Origin: Anderseniella sp963700885
GTDB lineage: Bacteria; Pseudomonadota; Alphaproteobacteria; Rhizobiales; Aestuariivirgaceae
Reading direction: 5' to 3'
Length of the DNA stretch: 64,000 nucleotides
NCBI GenBank assembly: GCA_963700885.1
Contig: CAVOZJ010000022.1
Coordinates: forward strand, 1-64,000
The notes under the pieces were generated by a model. The model had not been told where the DNA came from and did no database searches. It worked only from the letters and a program-made list of their open reading frames with translations. Shown in pieces: positions 36,068 through 44,469 of this stretch (within the stretch, counting starts at the first letter, position 1; every line of letters begins with the position of its first letter). The position numbers were made by a program, and so were the translations under genes.

Positions 36068-37519
36068 CTAAAGGATCTTGAAGGCAGGTTCCGCAACCGC
36101 CCCGGCAACATCCATTGGCCTGGCGTCAAAGCTGTTCTTGATGCCATGTATCCATCTCTGGGCCCGGTCATTCAGCTCGAAGCCAGGTGTCATTGACCGC
36201 CCCCTTGTGACCAGAATGCCTAGGTCAGCGCCTTCATAACGATAGTCACCCGGCTTCAGGATACGCAGGAAGAATGCCTCGTCTTCGCTTTCAACAGCGC
36301 GCCGGTGATAATCGAACCGATCAAATACAACCCGCCCGTCACCCTGCATTTTGTAAATGCCGGTCTGAGGTGCCTGCGTCAGAATATCGACGCTGTCTTC
36401 AGTATGCTTGATCACCATCTGCGACCAGCTGTCGATCATCTCCGGGTCCGCCCAGCGCTTGTTCAACTCGTCAACATCAAGCTTGAAGCGCTTCCCGGAA
36501 AACTCCAGCAGGTGGAACAGGAACAGCGGCGCATCGGCATGGGCAAATGCTGCGTGGTTGGTCATTGAAGATGCCCCGGTTATTCGCGGGTTCAGTTCGC
36601 CGAGCCAGATATCACCGGTTTTCTTGTCGATCAGGAAATCCAGTTCGAAGTACCCGCGATAGCCTTCCTTGCGCAGTTGCTCGCCGAACTTGAAGGTCAG
36701 TTCGCGGGCTTTCGAGCGCACCTTGGGTGAAAAGGCCGTCGAGAAAATTTCATTGCCGCACCAGCCGCCACGGTATGGCGTCAGATCACCGAAGCCGACA
36801 AGCTCGGTCATCAGTGGTCCAACTATGGTCCCCTGCGCAGTCGCACATGCTTCGATCGCCGATCCCCGGCAATCAATCCGCTTCATGATCTTGATTTCAC
36901 CCTCGCCGACGATTTCATGTTCATGGCGCCGGAAATCAGCCTCGGACTTGATAAAGAATGTTGTGTGACCACTGTCGCCAAAAGCCGATTGAAGCACCAG
37001 GTCGTTACCCAGCCCGGCCTTGTCACAGACCTGCTTCAGGTCCTCATAGTCCTTCAGTTCAGACAATGCATTGGGTACGGACGGCACGCCTGCCTTGTCG
37101 CCGATACGAACCGTTTCAATCTTGTTGTCGCAATGGGTGCGCAGCTTTGCTTTCGGAAACCAGACTTCACCGCCGAGTTCACCTGCAAGCCGTTCGGTTT
37201 CCTCATCAAACATTAGAAACACAAACTTTGGCCTGCCACCACGCCGTTTTATCAGATCCACCACTTCCTTGTGCTGCAGCAGGTAATTGTTGATGTCCTC
37301 GATCGACTGAAATTCTGCATGGGGTTGCTCGGACGGACAAAACACGTTCGGATGGCGCCCGTCATAACAGTCGATATAGCAGATATACTTGAAGTTCTTG
37401 GCCCATTCATCCAGTCCGAGCAGGTTGAAATTCGTCGCGGAAACAAAGTAGATAGGATCCTCGTTGCGATGAAAATAACGCCGGATCTCCGAAATGTTCT
37501 TGAGAACTTTTTTAGTCAT
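36068..37519 (-). CDS. ATP-grasp carboxylate-amine ligase-like protein
   Basis: A 483-residue ATP-grasp enzyme, the type that activates a carboxylate with ATP and joins it to an amine or thiol. The glycine-rich ATP loop is QSAFGDSGHTTFFI (177-190), the hinge region IKIMKRIDCRG (209-219) and the metal ligands YFELDF and GELNPRITGAS (E308, N310). Automatic pipelines often call such proteins biotin carboxylase, but no biotin carboxyl carrier is nearby and the N-terminal domain differs. A GAGGGAG ribosome-binding site precedes ATG 37519. It lies 42 bases after the decarboxylase gene. A product amine of the decarboxylase is a candidate substrate; that is inference. Confidence 0.85.
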   Translation of the reverse strand: MTKKVLKNISEIRRYFHRNEDPIYFVSATNFNLLGLDEWAKNFKYICYIDCYDGRHPNVFCPSEQPHAEFQSIEDINNYLLQHKEVVDLIKRRGGRPKFVFLMFDEETERLAGELGGEVWFPKAKLRTHCDNKIETVRIGDKAGVPSVPNALSELKDYEDLKQVCDKAGLGNDLVLQSAFGDSGHTTFFIKSEADFRRHEHEIVGEGEIKIMKRIDCRGSAIEACATAQGTIVGPLMTELVGFGDLTPYRGGWCGNEIFSTAFSPKVRSKARELTFKFGEQLRKEGYRGYFELDFLIDKKTGDIWLGELNPRITGASSMTNHAAFAHADAPLFLFHLLEFSGKRFKLDVDELNKRWADPEMIDSWSQMVIKHTEDSVDILTQAPQTGIYKMQGDGRVVFDRFDYHRRAVESEDEAFFLRILKPGDYRYEGADLGILVTRGRSMTPGFELNDRAQRWIHGIKNSFDARPMDVAGAVAEPAFKIL

Positions 37520-37561
37520 ATTTGTCTCCCTCTGATTTTACTTTTTTCAACAGGCAGTCTG

Positions 37562-40294
37562 TTACTCGGCCGCTTCCGATAGATGCTTTGCTGCATGGCG
37601 CACAAGCGCTTCTTCGGTAAACACCCGCAAACCCAGATCAGGCCGGTAGCCATGTATCTCGCTAACATCAAGCGCCCGCATGAAGGCCAGTATCTGGCGT
37701 GAAATCACCTGCCCCGGCACAAGGATCGGGAAACCTGGCGGATACGGGATAATGAACGATGCCGAGACAATGTCGGTTCCCGCTGCAATGAGACTGTCAT
37801 CATGCAGGTCCAGGTAGTCGCAATTGTTTTCATCATAACTCAGGAAAAATGCTGATCGAATGTCGCCTTCCGGAGTTACCTGGTCGGTACGAAATGCTTT
37901 ATGGAACCGGCTGAAGTCCGGAAGCGGGGGCAAATCCACCATCAGGTTCTTGACCCGCCTGTCAAAACTGAGGCGCTCCATCTTGGAGGCATCGTCAAGC
38001 AGTTCATCCAGGTCCTGGGCAATCTGTACCAGTACCTCGATCAGATAGGCAACAGATGACCTGGTTGTGCCAATATTGGTCATGAACAAGACGGTATTGC
38101 GTGACGTCTTGTTGATCTGGATGCCGTATTTGTCCATCAGTATTTTGGTTTTGAACGTATCGCCGTCCCATCCGGTACCACCAACGGCAAGTGTCACCCG
38201 TGATGCATCAAGAACGAATTCGTCCTTGGCCCAGCATTCCCATATGTCGTTCCAGCCCTGGTCGGGATCATAATACGATTTAATGCCGCTTTCCCGGTGT
38301 TGCTCGGGGATCATGTCACCAGACGTCAAAAGCTTGAAATACTTTTTCAGTTGCGGATGAGTGGCAATGGCGCGCCGCATGGACATGGCCGCCTCGACCT
38401 GGCGCTGCACGAACTCGAATCCTTCAAGCTCCACCTGCCGCCTTCCGACATCGAGGCTGGCTATGATCTGATAGTTGGGTGATGTCGAGGTGTGCGTCAT
38501 GTAGGCTTCGTGGAAAGCCTGTTCGACCTCACCCTTGAAGTCCTGATCATGCACATGAATCATCGAACCTTGCCGCAACGAAGTCAGGGTCTTGTGGGTT
38601 GACTGGGTGGAATACACCCTGATGCGCGCGGTTGGCGGCGGTATCAGTCTGGTATCAAGCAGTTTCTCGTCATCGGCATCTGCAAGCTCTTCCTGCTGCG
38701 CCTGATAGGCGCTGGCGTGTTCAGGTGACTTCAGGCGTTCGCGCAGAACTTCTGCTGCATTCATGCCGGTGCGCTGACGGTACGTCGGACCAAACCGGGC
38801 AAAAGCAAACCAGGCTTCATCCCACAGGAAAACCAGGTTGGGTTTTATGGCCAGGCATTCCTCCATCACCCGTTCGACATTGTAGACCAGGCCGTCAAAC
38901 GTACAGTTTGTCAGCAACAGCATCCGGACCCGGTTGAGCTTGCCGGCTGCTTTCAGCTTCAACAACTGGTGTTTAATCTCGCGCAACGGCACTGCGCCAT
39001 ACATCGAATATTCGTTCAGCGGATAACTGTCGAGATAGACCACCTGTGCACCCGCCAGCACCATGCCGTAATGGTGGGATTTGTGGCAATCGCGATCTAC
39101 CAGCACGATGTCGCCTGGCCTCACCAAACCCTGCACAACCACCTTGTTGCAGGTAGATGTTCCGTTGGTGGCAAAAAAGGTGTGCTTTGCTCCAAAAGCA
39201 CGGGCAGCAAGTTCCTGAGCCTCCTTGATCGGGCCCTGCGGTTCCAGCAGGCTGTCGAGACCGCCCGAGGTTGCCGAAGTTTCCGCCAGAAATATGTTGG
39301 ACCCGTAAAACGCACCCATGTCCTGAATCCAGTGGGACCGGGAAATCGACTTCCCGCGGCTGATCGGCATGGCGTGGAAGACACCGGTTGGCTGGCGTGA
39401 ATAGTCCACCAGTGCGGTAAAGAAGGGCGTTTTGAACCTGGCTTGCACACCGCGAAGAATATTGAGATGCAGTTCCAGGAAATCCTCCTGATTGTAGAAC
39501 ACACGTCGGCACAGGCCAAGATCGAGGCCGGCAATGGATTCCACTGAACGGTCAGTCACCAGATACGTGTCAAGTTCCGGCCTTACCTTGGCTATCAACC
39601 GGCATAGCTCTGCACCGAAGTTTTCCGGCCGCAGACCATCGACGTCCTCGTTATCTCCGATACGGGAGAGATACTGCTTCAGGATGGGCAGCTCATTTTT
39701 CGACTTCAGGGTCACCCCGGGGCGGACCACCACTGCCTGTATGTTGTGGTTGAACAGGATTGCAATCAGCGCGTCTTCCAGACTGGGCACAATCACCGGT
39801 TCGTAGACGAATGCATCGTCGGTGCGGCGCATGCGCTGTATCGATGAACGCAACCAGCGTTCCTGATGTTCATTTAAATTGTCGACAAACAGCACCTCAA
39901 AATAAGGTTTGGTCAGCGCGCGAGCTTCCGGCGACAAAAGCGCCTCGTCTTCAAGCTCTTCACTGTCCGTATCATCGCGTTCCAGCGGTATGGACCGTCT
40001 GCGATAGGCGCCCGAAGTCAACGCTCGCAGAATTCGGCTGACGGAAAACGCCAGATCGTCATAGTTTTTGTGATCACACTGACGGCGCAGGTGATCGAAG
40101 GCCGCAGTAGCGGGAAACGCCCAGTAGAACTCCAAAGGCCCCAGGGCATCCAGCAGTTCTACAGCTCTAGCATGCTGTTTTGCAGACGATTTGCCTTTTG
40201 GATTGGCGGCCAGCTTTCTGGTAATTTCCTGCAAGGCACTCCAGCGATCAGACCGCAACTGGATGGCGCTGTAATATTCACTCATGGATTGCAT
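37562..40294 (-). CDS. Large Orn/Lys/Arg decarboxylase (PLP fold type I)
   Basis: A 910-residue PLP-dependent decarboxylase for a basic amino acid, giving putrescine, cadaverine or agmatine and CO2. The PLP lysine is K568 in STQSTHKTL; the Asp pairing with the ring nitrogen is in FLWDEAWFAF (D492), and a ring-stacking His lies in DRDCHKSHHYG. The C-terminal domain (from about 700) has DLHDDSLIAAGTD and IPYPPGFPILVPG. Enterobacterial relatives have 710-760 residues; this one is longer, mainly at the N-terminus (about 1-250, with the acidic DDTDSEELEDE segment), which replaces or extends the wing domain. Which amino acid it uses cannot be told from the sequence. GGGGAG precedes ATG 40294. Confidence 0.93.
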   Translation of the reverse strand: MQSMSEYYSAIQLRSDRWSALQEITRKLAANPKGKSSAKQHARAVELLDALGPLEFYWAFPATAAFDHLRRQCDHKNYDDLAFSVSRILRALTSGAYRRRSIPLERDDTDSEELEDEALLSPEARALTKPYFEVLFVDNLNEHQERWLRSSIQRMRRTDDAFVYEPVIVPSLEDALIAILFNHNIQAVVVRPGVTLKSKNELPILKQYLSRIGDNEDVDGLRPENFGAELCRLIAKVRPELDTYLVTDRSVESIAGLDLGLCRRVFYNQEDFLELHLNILRGVQARFKTPFFTALVDYSRQPTGVFHAMPISRGKSISRSHWIQDMGAFYGSNIFLAETSATSGGLDSLLEPQGPIKEAQELAARAFGAKHTFFATNGTSTCNKVVVQGLVRPGDIVLVDRDCHKSHHYGMVLAGAQVVYLDSYPLNEYSMYGAVPLREIKHQLLKLKAAGKLNRVRMLLLTNCTFDGLVYNVERVMEECLAIKPNLVFLWDEAWFAFARFGPTYRQRTGMNAAEVLRERLKSPEHASAYQAQQEELADADDEKLLDTRLIPPPTARIRVYSTQSTHKTLTSLRQGSMIHVHDQDFKGEVEQAFHEAYMTHTSTSPNYQIIASLDVGRRQVELEGFEFVQRQVEAAMSMRRAIATHPQLKKYFKLLTSGDMIPEQHRESGIKSYYDPDQGWNDIWECWAKDEFVLDASRVTLAVGGTGWDGDTFKTKILMDKYGIQINKTSRNTVLFMTNIGTTRSSVAYLIEVLVQIAQDLDELLDDASKMERLSFDRRVKNLMVDLPPLPDFSRFHKAFRTDQVTPEGDIRSAFFLSYDENNCDYLDLHDDSLIAAGTDIVSASFIIPYPPGFPILVPGQVISRQILAFMRALDVSEIHGYRPDLGLRVFTEEALVRHAAKHLSEAAE

Positions 40295-40385
40295 TGGAAC
40301 GGAACTCCCCGGCGATTAGACCGGTAATTAAAGCAGTATTCCTGCTAAAGTTCCATGCCTGCCAACCGAAACGGTTAAATTGACG

Positions 40386-41357
40386 TCAGACACTTGCCAG
40401 TTTTGACCGGATATCGGCAATGCTGTCTGGTATCGCCACATCAGCATTCAAGTTGCTATTTTCGGCGGTCTGTTCGGGAGGCAGATTCAGTCCCGCAGTA
40501 GATCCCCGTGCCGGCATTGTCAGGGAACCCAGCGTCTTGAGGTAGGCATCCGTGCCGGATGAACGGTCGTAGACCGGAAAATCCGCTGATCGATCACGGA
40601 AGCTCTTCAGCACCTGACCAAGACCCCGCATGCCGGTCTCGCGTTGTCTGCGAACATGGTCAAGGTCGATCTCGATCGGGAACATTTCTTCCTGGCCGCC
40701 TGCCTGGTACACGACATTTGCTGACGGATCGACAACACACGATCTGCCAACGCCGCCGGCACCCAGTCCATTGACGTCAATTACATAACACTGAAACTGG
40801 GCGGCAGTGGCTCTTGCAATCGCCAATTCAGCATCCCTGTCGGTTGTGCCTGTCAGGACCGGATGCAACAGCACTTCTGCACCCATGCTGGTCAGCTGGC
40901 GGGTGGTTTCCGGGAACCAGATGTCATAGCAGATCGACAGGCCGAAACGACCGACATCCGGCACATCAAAGATGCAGAACTCGGTTCCGCCTTCAACATC
41001 AACCTCGTAGGGCCTGAACGGAAACATCTTGCGGTACGAAGTGACGATGTCGCCCTGCGGATTAATTACGACAGATGTGTTGTAGATCTTGCCGTCAGCA
41101 GTCTTTTCGAAGAACGAACCGGGGATCAGCCAGACTTTGTGCCTGCGCGCATCATCACAGAATTGGCTGATGGCGTCATTGTCAAAGGGCTGTGCAAAAC
41201 GGTTAATTGGACCGTGCTGTGCAAGTTCGCTGAACAAAACCATTTGCGTCCAGGGAAACCGCGCCATCAGAATATCCAGCCGATGCCGCATGTCATCTAC
41301 GTTGGAATGCAGGGCCGGCACATTCATCTGAATTCCGGCGATAGCAAAAGGTGTCAT
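40386..41357 (-). CDS. Nitrilase-superfamily carbon-nitrogen hydrolase
   Basis: A 323-residue amidase-type hydrolase. The catalytic triad is E44 (FSELAQHG), K110 (SYRKMFPF) and C143 (SICYDIWFPE). Members include N-carbamoylputrescine amidase and aliphatic amidases, so an amide or carbamoyl amine substrate fits. After the domain (about 260) there is a tail of some 60 residues rich in Ser/Asn/Ala with no motif. The start has GGAG upstream. It is the first gene of the operon with the decarboxylase (91 bases later), ATP-grasp ligase and C45 enzyme, so it probably acts on an intermediate or product of that pathway. Confidence 0.9.
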   Translation of the reverse strand: MTPFAIAGIQMNVPALHSNVDDMRHRLDILMARFPWTQMVLFSELAQHGPINRFAQPFDNDAISQFCDDARRHKVWLIPGSFFEKTADGKIYNTSVVINPQGDIVTSYRKMFPFRPYEVDVEGGTEFCIFDVPDVGRFGLSICYDIWFPETTRQLTSMGAEVLLHPVLTGTTDRDAELAIARATAAQFQCYVIDVNGLGAGGVGRSCVVDPSANVVYQAGGQEEMFPIEIDLDHVRRQRETGMRGLGQVLKSFRDRSADFPVYDRSSGTDAYLKTLGSLTMPARGSTAGLNLPPEQTAENSNLNADVAIPDSIADIRSKLASV

Positions 41358-41784
41358 GCCTTCAGGTGCTCCAAATCAATTCGAATCGGTTGCTTATACA
41401 TGATTTTTTCTACCAGGGCAGGCCTTTGTTGTCAGAAAATCCGCGAGTTTTCGCAACCGTGCGCCACCGCATTTCAATGGATTTTATCCACCAACCTGCC
41501 GAATCCGGCCTGATACCGGTCTTGTGGGAACAAGCTTCACTATCTGAAGGCAACAATGGAATCTGCGTTGTCACTTTGTCGTAACCCACTCGATATACCA
41601 TCAATGAGTCTCCTCCCCGCGCCGGGTACAAAATCACGCCGTTTTGCGGCATGCTCTATCCTCACGATTTCTGGCTTGCAGGTGGTCATGTATAAACAAC
41701 TGCTGCTCTCGTCACTGGTATCACGGTGTCGTCTGCTGGCGCTTTTGCAACAGGTTGTCAACCTGTTGAACGCAGGGCATACGG
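41358..41784. other. Intergenic, no gene seen
   Basis: The space between the TPR-sulfotransferase gene and the nitrilase-family gene, both on the minus strand. It should hold the promoter of the decarboxylase operon. Several overlapping short ORFs on both strands have no protein character. Confidence 0.5.
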
Positions 41785-43398
41785 TCACTCCGCCTGAAAC
41801 AGGTCTCCAAGTGACTGTTTCAAGGGCTCAATATGCGGTTCAAACCGCCGCCAGCGTTGCAAAGAGGATTTGTAAATAGGCTGGCGCACCTGCCACCGGC
41901 TTGGTGTACTTACGGCACGTTCCGTGAGATGAAATTCAGTACACGCATCCTCCCAGTCCAGTTCCAGATAGTTGATCAGTTGATGCGTCGTAGCCTCCTG
42001 ATCTGTGACCAGTTGCTCATACTTCAAATCAAATATCTGTAACGGCAGGACCTTCGCCCAATGCGACATCAACTTGGAATACTCGCGATAATAGAGCCCA
42101 AGGTTTGACAGGTCCAAATTGTACCCATGTGCCTCTGAAAAATTGTGTGTGAAACATGATATGCAGGTGTCAATCGGATTGCGCCGGCAGTGAACGACAC
42201 GAGCATTCGGGAATAGCAGTGCTATCAATCCCAATAGCTCAAAATTATGCGGCATTTTATCTACGACACGCAAAGCAGTGCGCGAGTGGCGTTTGAGAGT
42301 ATCCAGGTATGCTTCCGCATGCACAAGCGACTGATCTGCCGAGAGCCCGGCAATCATGTTGAAATAGGAATCGGTTTCGCGCTTTGTTTCAGTAATACGG
42401 CGCTCAATTCTTTGCAGGTCAACCATCTCGCCGGCTCCTTTCACCTTTGAGTGGCTCGCCAGGATTTGCTCTGTAAGCGTGGTGCCGGAGCGTGGCATTC
42501 CTACAATGAAAACTGGCCGCTCGGAACTGTTGCCATACCCGGTTCTTTCGAGAAAGAACGGCATGGTAAAAAGTTGACAGGTCTTTTCAATGAATCGCTG
42601 ATAACTGGCAATGTCAAATTTCCGGCTGACAATTTCCTTGGCTTTGGCGAAGTGCCTAAAGGCCTCATCATACTGGCCCAGATCATTGTATATCTTCCCT
42701 GCCGCATGATGCAGCGCAGTCTGTTTGCCGGTATCGCAAGATGACTGCTCCAGCAACTCAAGCAACGCATCGATGTCTCGATCACCGGGGGTGAATTTAT
42801 GGGCAGCCACCAGCCCGGTGTACCCCTCGACTGAATTTGGTGTATCGGCGATCACCGCACGGAAAACGCCAGTCGCTTCGTCCATTCGTCCAAGATCAGT
42901 CAGGACTTCTCCCAATCCAATTCTGGCCAGTATGGACTCTGGTTCAAATGACAGCATCCGTAGATACGTCAGCTCGGCCTCCTTGCCTTTGCCCATCGCC
43001 CTGTAGGCGCGTGCCAGATTATACAGGGCCTCAGACATTTTTGGATTGGCAGACAGTACTCTCCTTAAATGCGGGAGCGCCTGTTCAGGCCTGCTGCTGC
43101 GAATGAAACAGTTGGCCAGATTGTTCCGGTATACAAGGTTCTTCGGTACAATCCTGACGACCTTCTGGAAGAGTTCGATTGCCGTCAGGAATTGACCCGC
43201 CTCGACAGCCAGTGTGGCAAGCAGGTTCAATGCGTCCGGATGTTTGGGATTGTCGCGCAACACAAGCTGAAAGCAATATTCCGCTTCCTTGCCCTTGCCC
43301 TGCCCCTGCAGCGCGCTGCCACGTTGCAACAATTGTGCATGCAGCTGGCTATTCTTTGGTTGAAGGTTTTTGGGGGGTAAATTCCAGTGTTTTTGCAT
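41785..43398 (-). CDS. TPR-repeat sulfotransferase
   Basis: A 537-residue two-part protein. Residues about 20-260 form tetratricopeptide repeats (patterns such as GKEAEYCFQLVLRDNPKHPDALNLLATLAVEAGQ and QALPHLRRVLSANPKMSEALYNLARAY). Residues about 295-530 are a sulfotransferase domain with the PAPS 5'-phosphosulfate loop PVFIVGMPRSGTTLTEQIL (PRSGTT at 302-307) and the 3'-phosphate region RVVHCRRNPIDTCIS. It would move sulfate from PAPS to a protein, sugar or small molecule. It is in the same direction as the decarboxylase operon but 427 bases upstream of it, so the link is only positional. No PAPS synthesis genes are near. Confidence 0.9.
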   Translation of the reverse strand: MQKHWNLPPKNLQPKNSQLHAQLLQRGSALQGQGKGKEAEYCFQLVLRDNPKHPDALNLLATLAVEAGQFLTAIELFQKVVRIVPKNLVYRNNLANCFIRSSRPEQALPHLRRVLSANPKMSEALYNLARAYRAMGKGKEAELTYLRMLSFEPESILARIGLGEVLTDLGRMDEATGVFRAVIADTPNSVEGYTGLVAAHKFTPGDRDIDALLELLEQSSCDTGKQTALHHAAGKIYNDLGQYDEAFRHFAKAKEIVSRKFDIASYQRFIEKTCQLFTMPFFLERTGYGNSSERPVFIVGMPRSGTTLTEQILASHSKVKGAGEMVDLQRIERRITETKRETDSYFNMIAGLSADQSLVHAEAYLDTLKRHSRTALRVVDKMPHNFELLGLIALLFPNARVVHCRRNPIDTCISCFTHNFSEAHGYNLDLSNLGLYYREYSKLMSHWAKVLPLQIFDLKYEQLVTDQEATTHQLINYLELDWEDACTEFHLTERAVSTPSRWQVRQPIYKSSLQRWRRFEPHIEPLKQSLGDLFQAE

Positions 43399-43422
43399 CT
43401 GAAGAGTTTACAGATTCGACTA

Positions 43423-43457
43423 CAAAAATAAAGGGCTGAAACACATGGCTCCAGCCC
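43423..43457 (-). terminator. Rho-independent terminator after outer-membrane protein
   Basis: On the minus strand the stem GGGCTG (43457-43452) / CAGCCC (43438-43433) is followed directly by TTTATTTTT. It lies 21 bases after the stop at 43479. Confidence 0.72.
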
Positions 43458-43478
43458 GGTATTCGGTGCAAAAACTAT

Positions 43479-44177
43479 CTACATTCCGTTCAGGTTTATC
43501 GTAATCCCCGCCTGGACAAAGTGACCGTAAATATCGGTGCTTGCATTGAGTTGATTTGGGTAGCCAGAAGGGAGAGTGACGTCCATGACACCTCTGTAGC
43601 GATAGCCCAAGTCGAGGCCAATCGTCTCAGTCAGTCCGTATTGCACCCCACCACCAACTTGAAAAGCAAAACCGACATCCGAACCCGAATATTCATCGTA
43701 GTTGTTCGGCGGGTCTGGGAAAGCCGCACTGGCATCAACAAACCCGACACCCGCACCGCCACCTATATAGGGAGTAAACCCACCGCCCATGTCGATGTCG
43801 AACCACACGTTCGCCATAAGGTTGACGGAACTGACATCACCGCTCGCTGAAAAGACTTGTGAAAAATAAGGGTAACTCAGCTTGTCCACGTCGTTCTTGA
43901 AATACGACACTTCGACTTCAGCACGCATGTTTGGATTAATCTCCATCCCGACGGCTCCGCCGACTATAAAACCGGCATCTGTCCCGGTGTCGGACATGCC
44001 TGCCGTGCCGGAATCCGTGTAGGTGATGTCAAATTCTTGGAGAAACGATGCTCCTCCAAACAGGCTGACATACCATCCCTGCGTTGCCGCAGGCTCATAC
44101 AAATCTGCAGCCTGCACGCTCGTGACACCCAACATGATCGAAGCGGCACATGTACCAGCCAGAAGTAAACTCTTCAT
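43479..44177 (-). CDS. Outer-membrane beta-barrel protein
   Basis: A 232-residue protein with signal peptide MKSLLLAGTCAASIMLGVTSVQAA and an eight-strand OmpA-like/porin-like barrel (GWYVSLFGGASFLQEFD, GFIVGGAVGMEINPNMRAEVEVSYF, FTPYIGGGAGVGFVD, IGLDLGYRYRGVMDV, HFVQAGITINLNGM). The frame is open from 44207, but ATG 44177 with AGGGA upstream begins the signal peptide. It resembles the frameshifted barrel protein at 29652. It probably sits in the outer membrane. No regulated partner is evident. Confidence 0.87.
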   Translation of the reverse strand: MKSLLLAGTCAASIMLGVTSVQAADLYEPAATQGWYVSLFGGASFLQEFDITYTDSGTAGMSDTGTDAGFIVGGAVGMEINPNMRAEVEVSYFKNDVDKLSYPYFSQVFSASGDVSSVNLMANVWFDIDMGGGFTPYIGGGAGVGFVDASAAFPDPPNNYDEYSGSDVGFAFQVGGGVQYGLTETIGLDLGYRYRGVMDVTLPSGYPNQLNASTDIYGHFVQAGITINLNGM

Positions 44178-44469
44178 AGTCCCTTGTTCCCTAACCGAAT
44201 CCGCCAATGGCGGCCATAGCTGTCAGAAATGACAATCATGGCAGACACTGCAGCATCAATTTCACATCTCTATTTGATAGTCCGTAGTATTTCCAAAGTG
44301 TTAACCATAATTACCTGAAATTGGTTAACTTATCGTTTCAATAACGACCACCACAACACACGGCAAGCAACACCGCGCAGGCACTGGAAAGTAGCTGGAT
44401 CTCATCAACATGACCGGCTGGATTTGTGAATTCAGATCGACAAACAAACCGGATTGCAGATCTGGCCGG

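Noticed and set aside
36068..37519. Calling the ATP-grasp gene biotin carboxylase
   Set aside because: No biotin carrier or carboxyltransferase is nearby and only the ATP-grasp core is shared.
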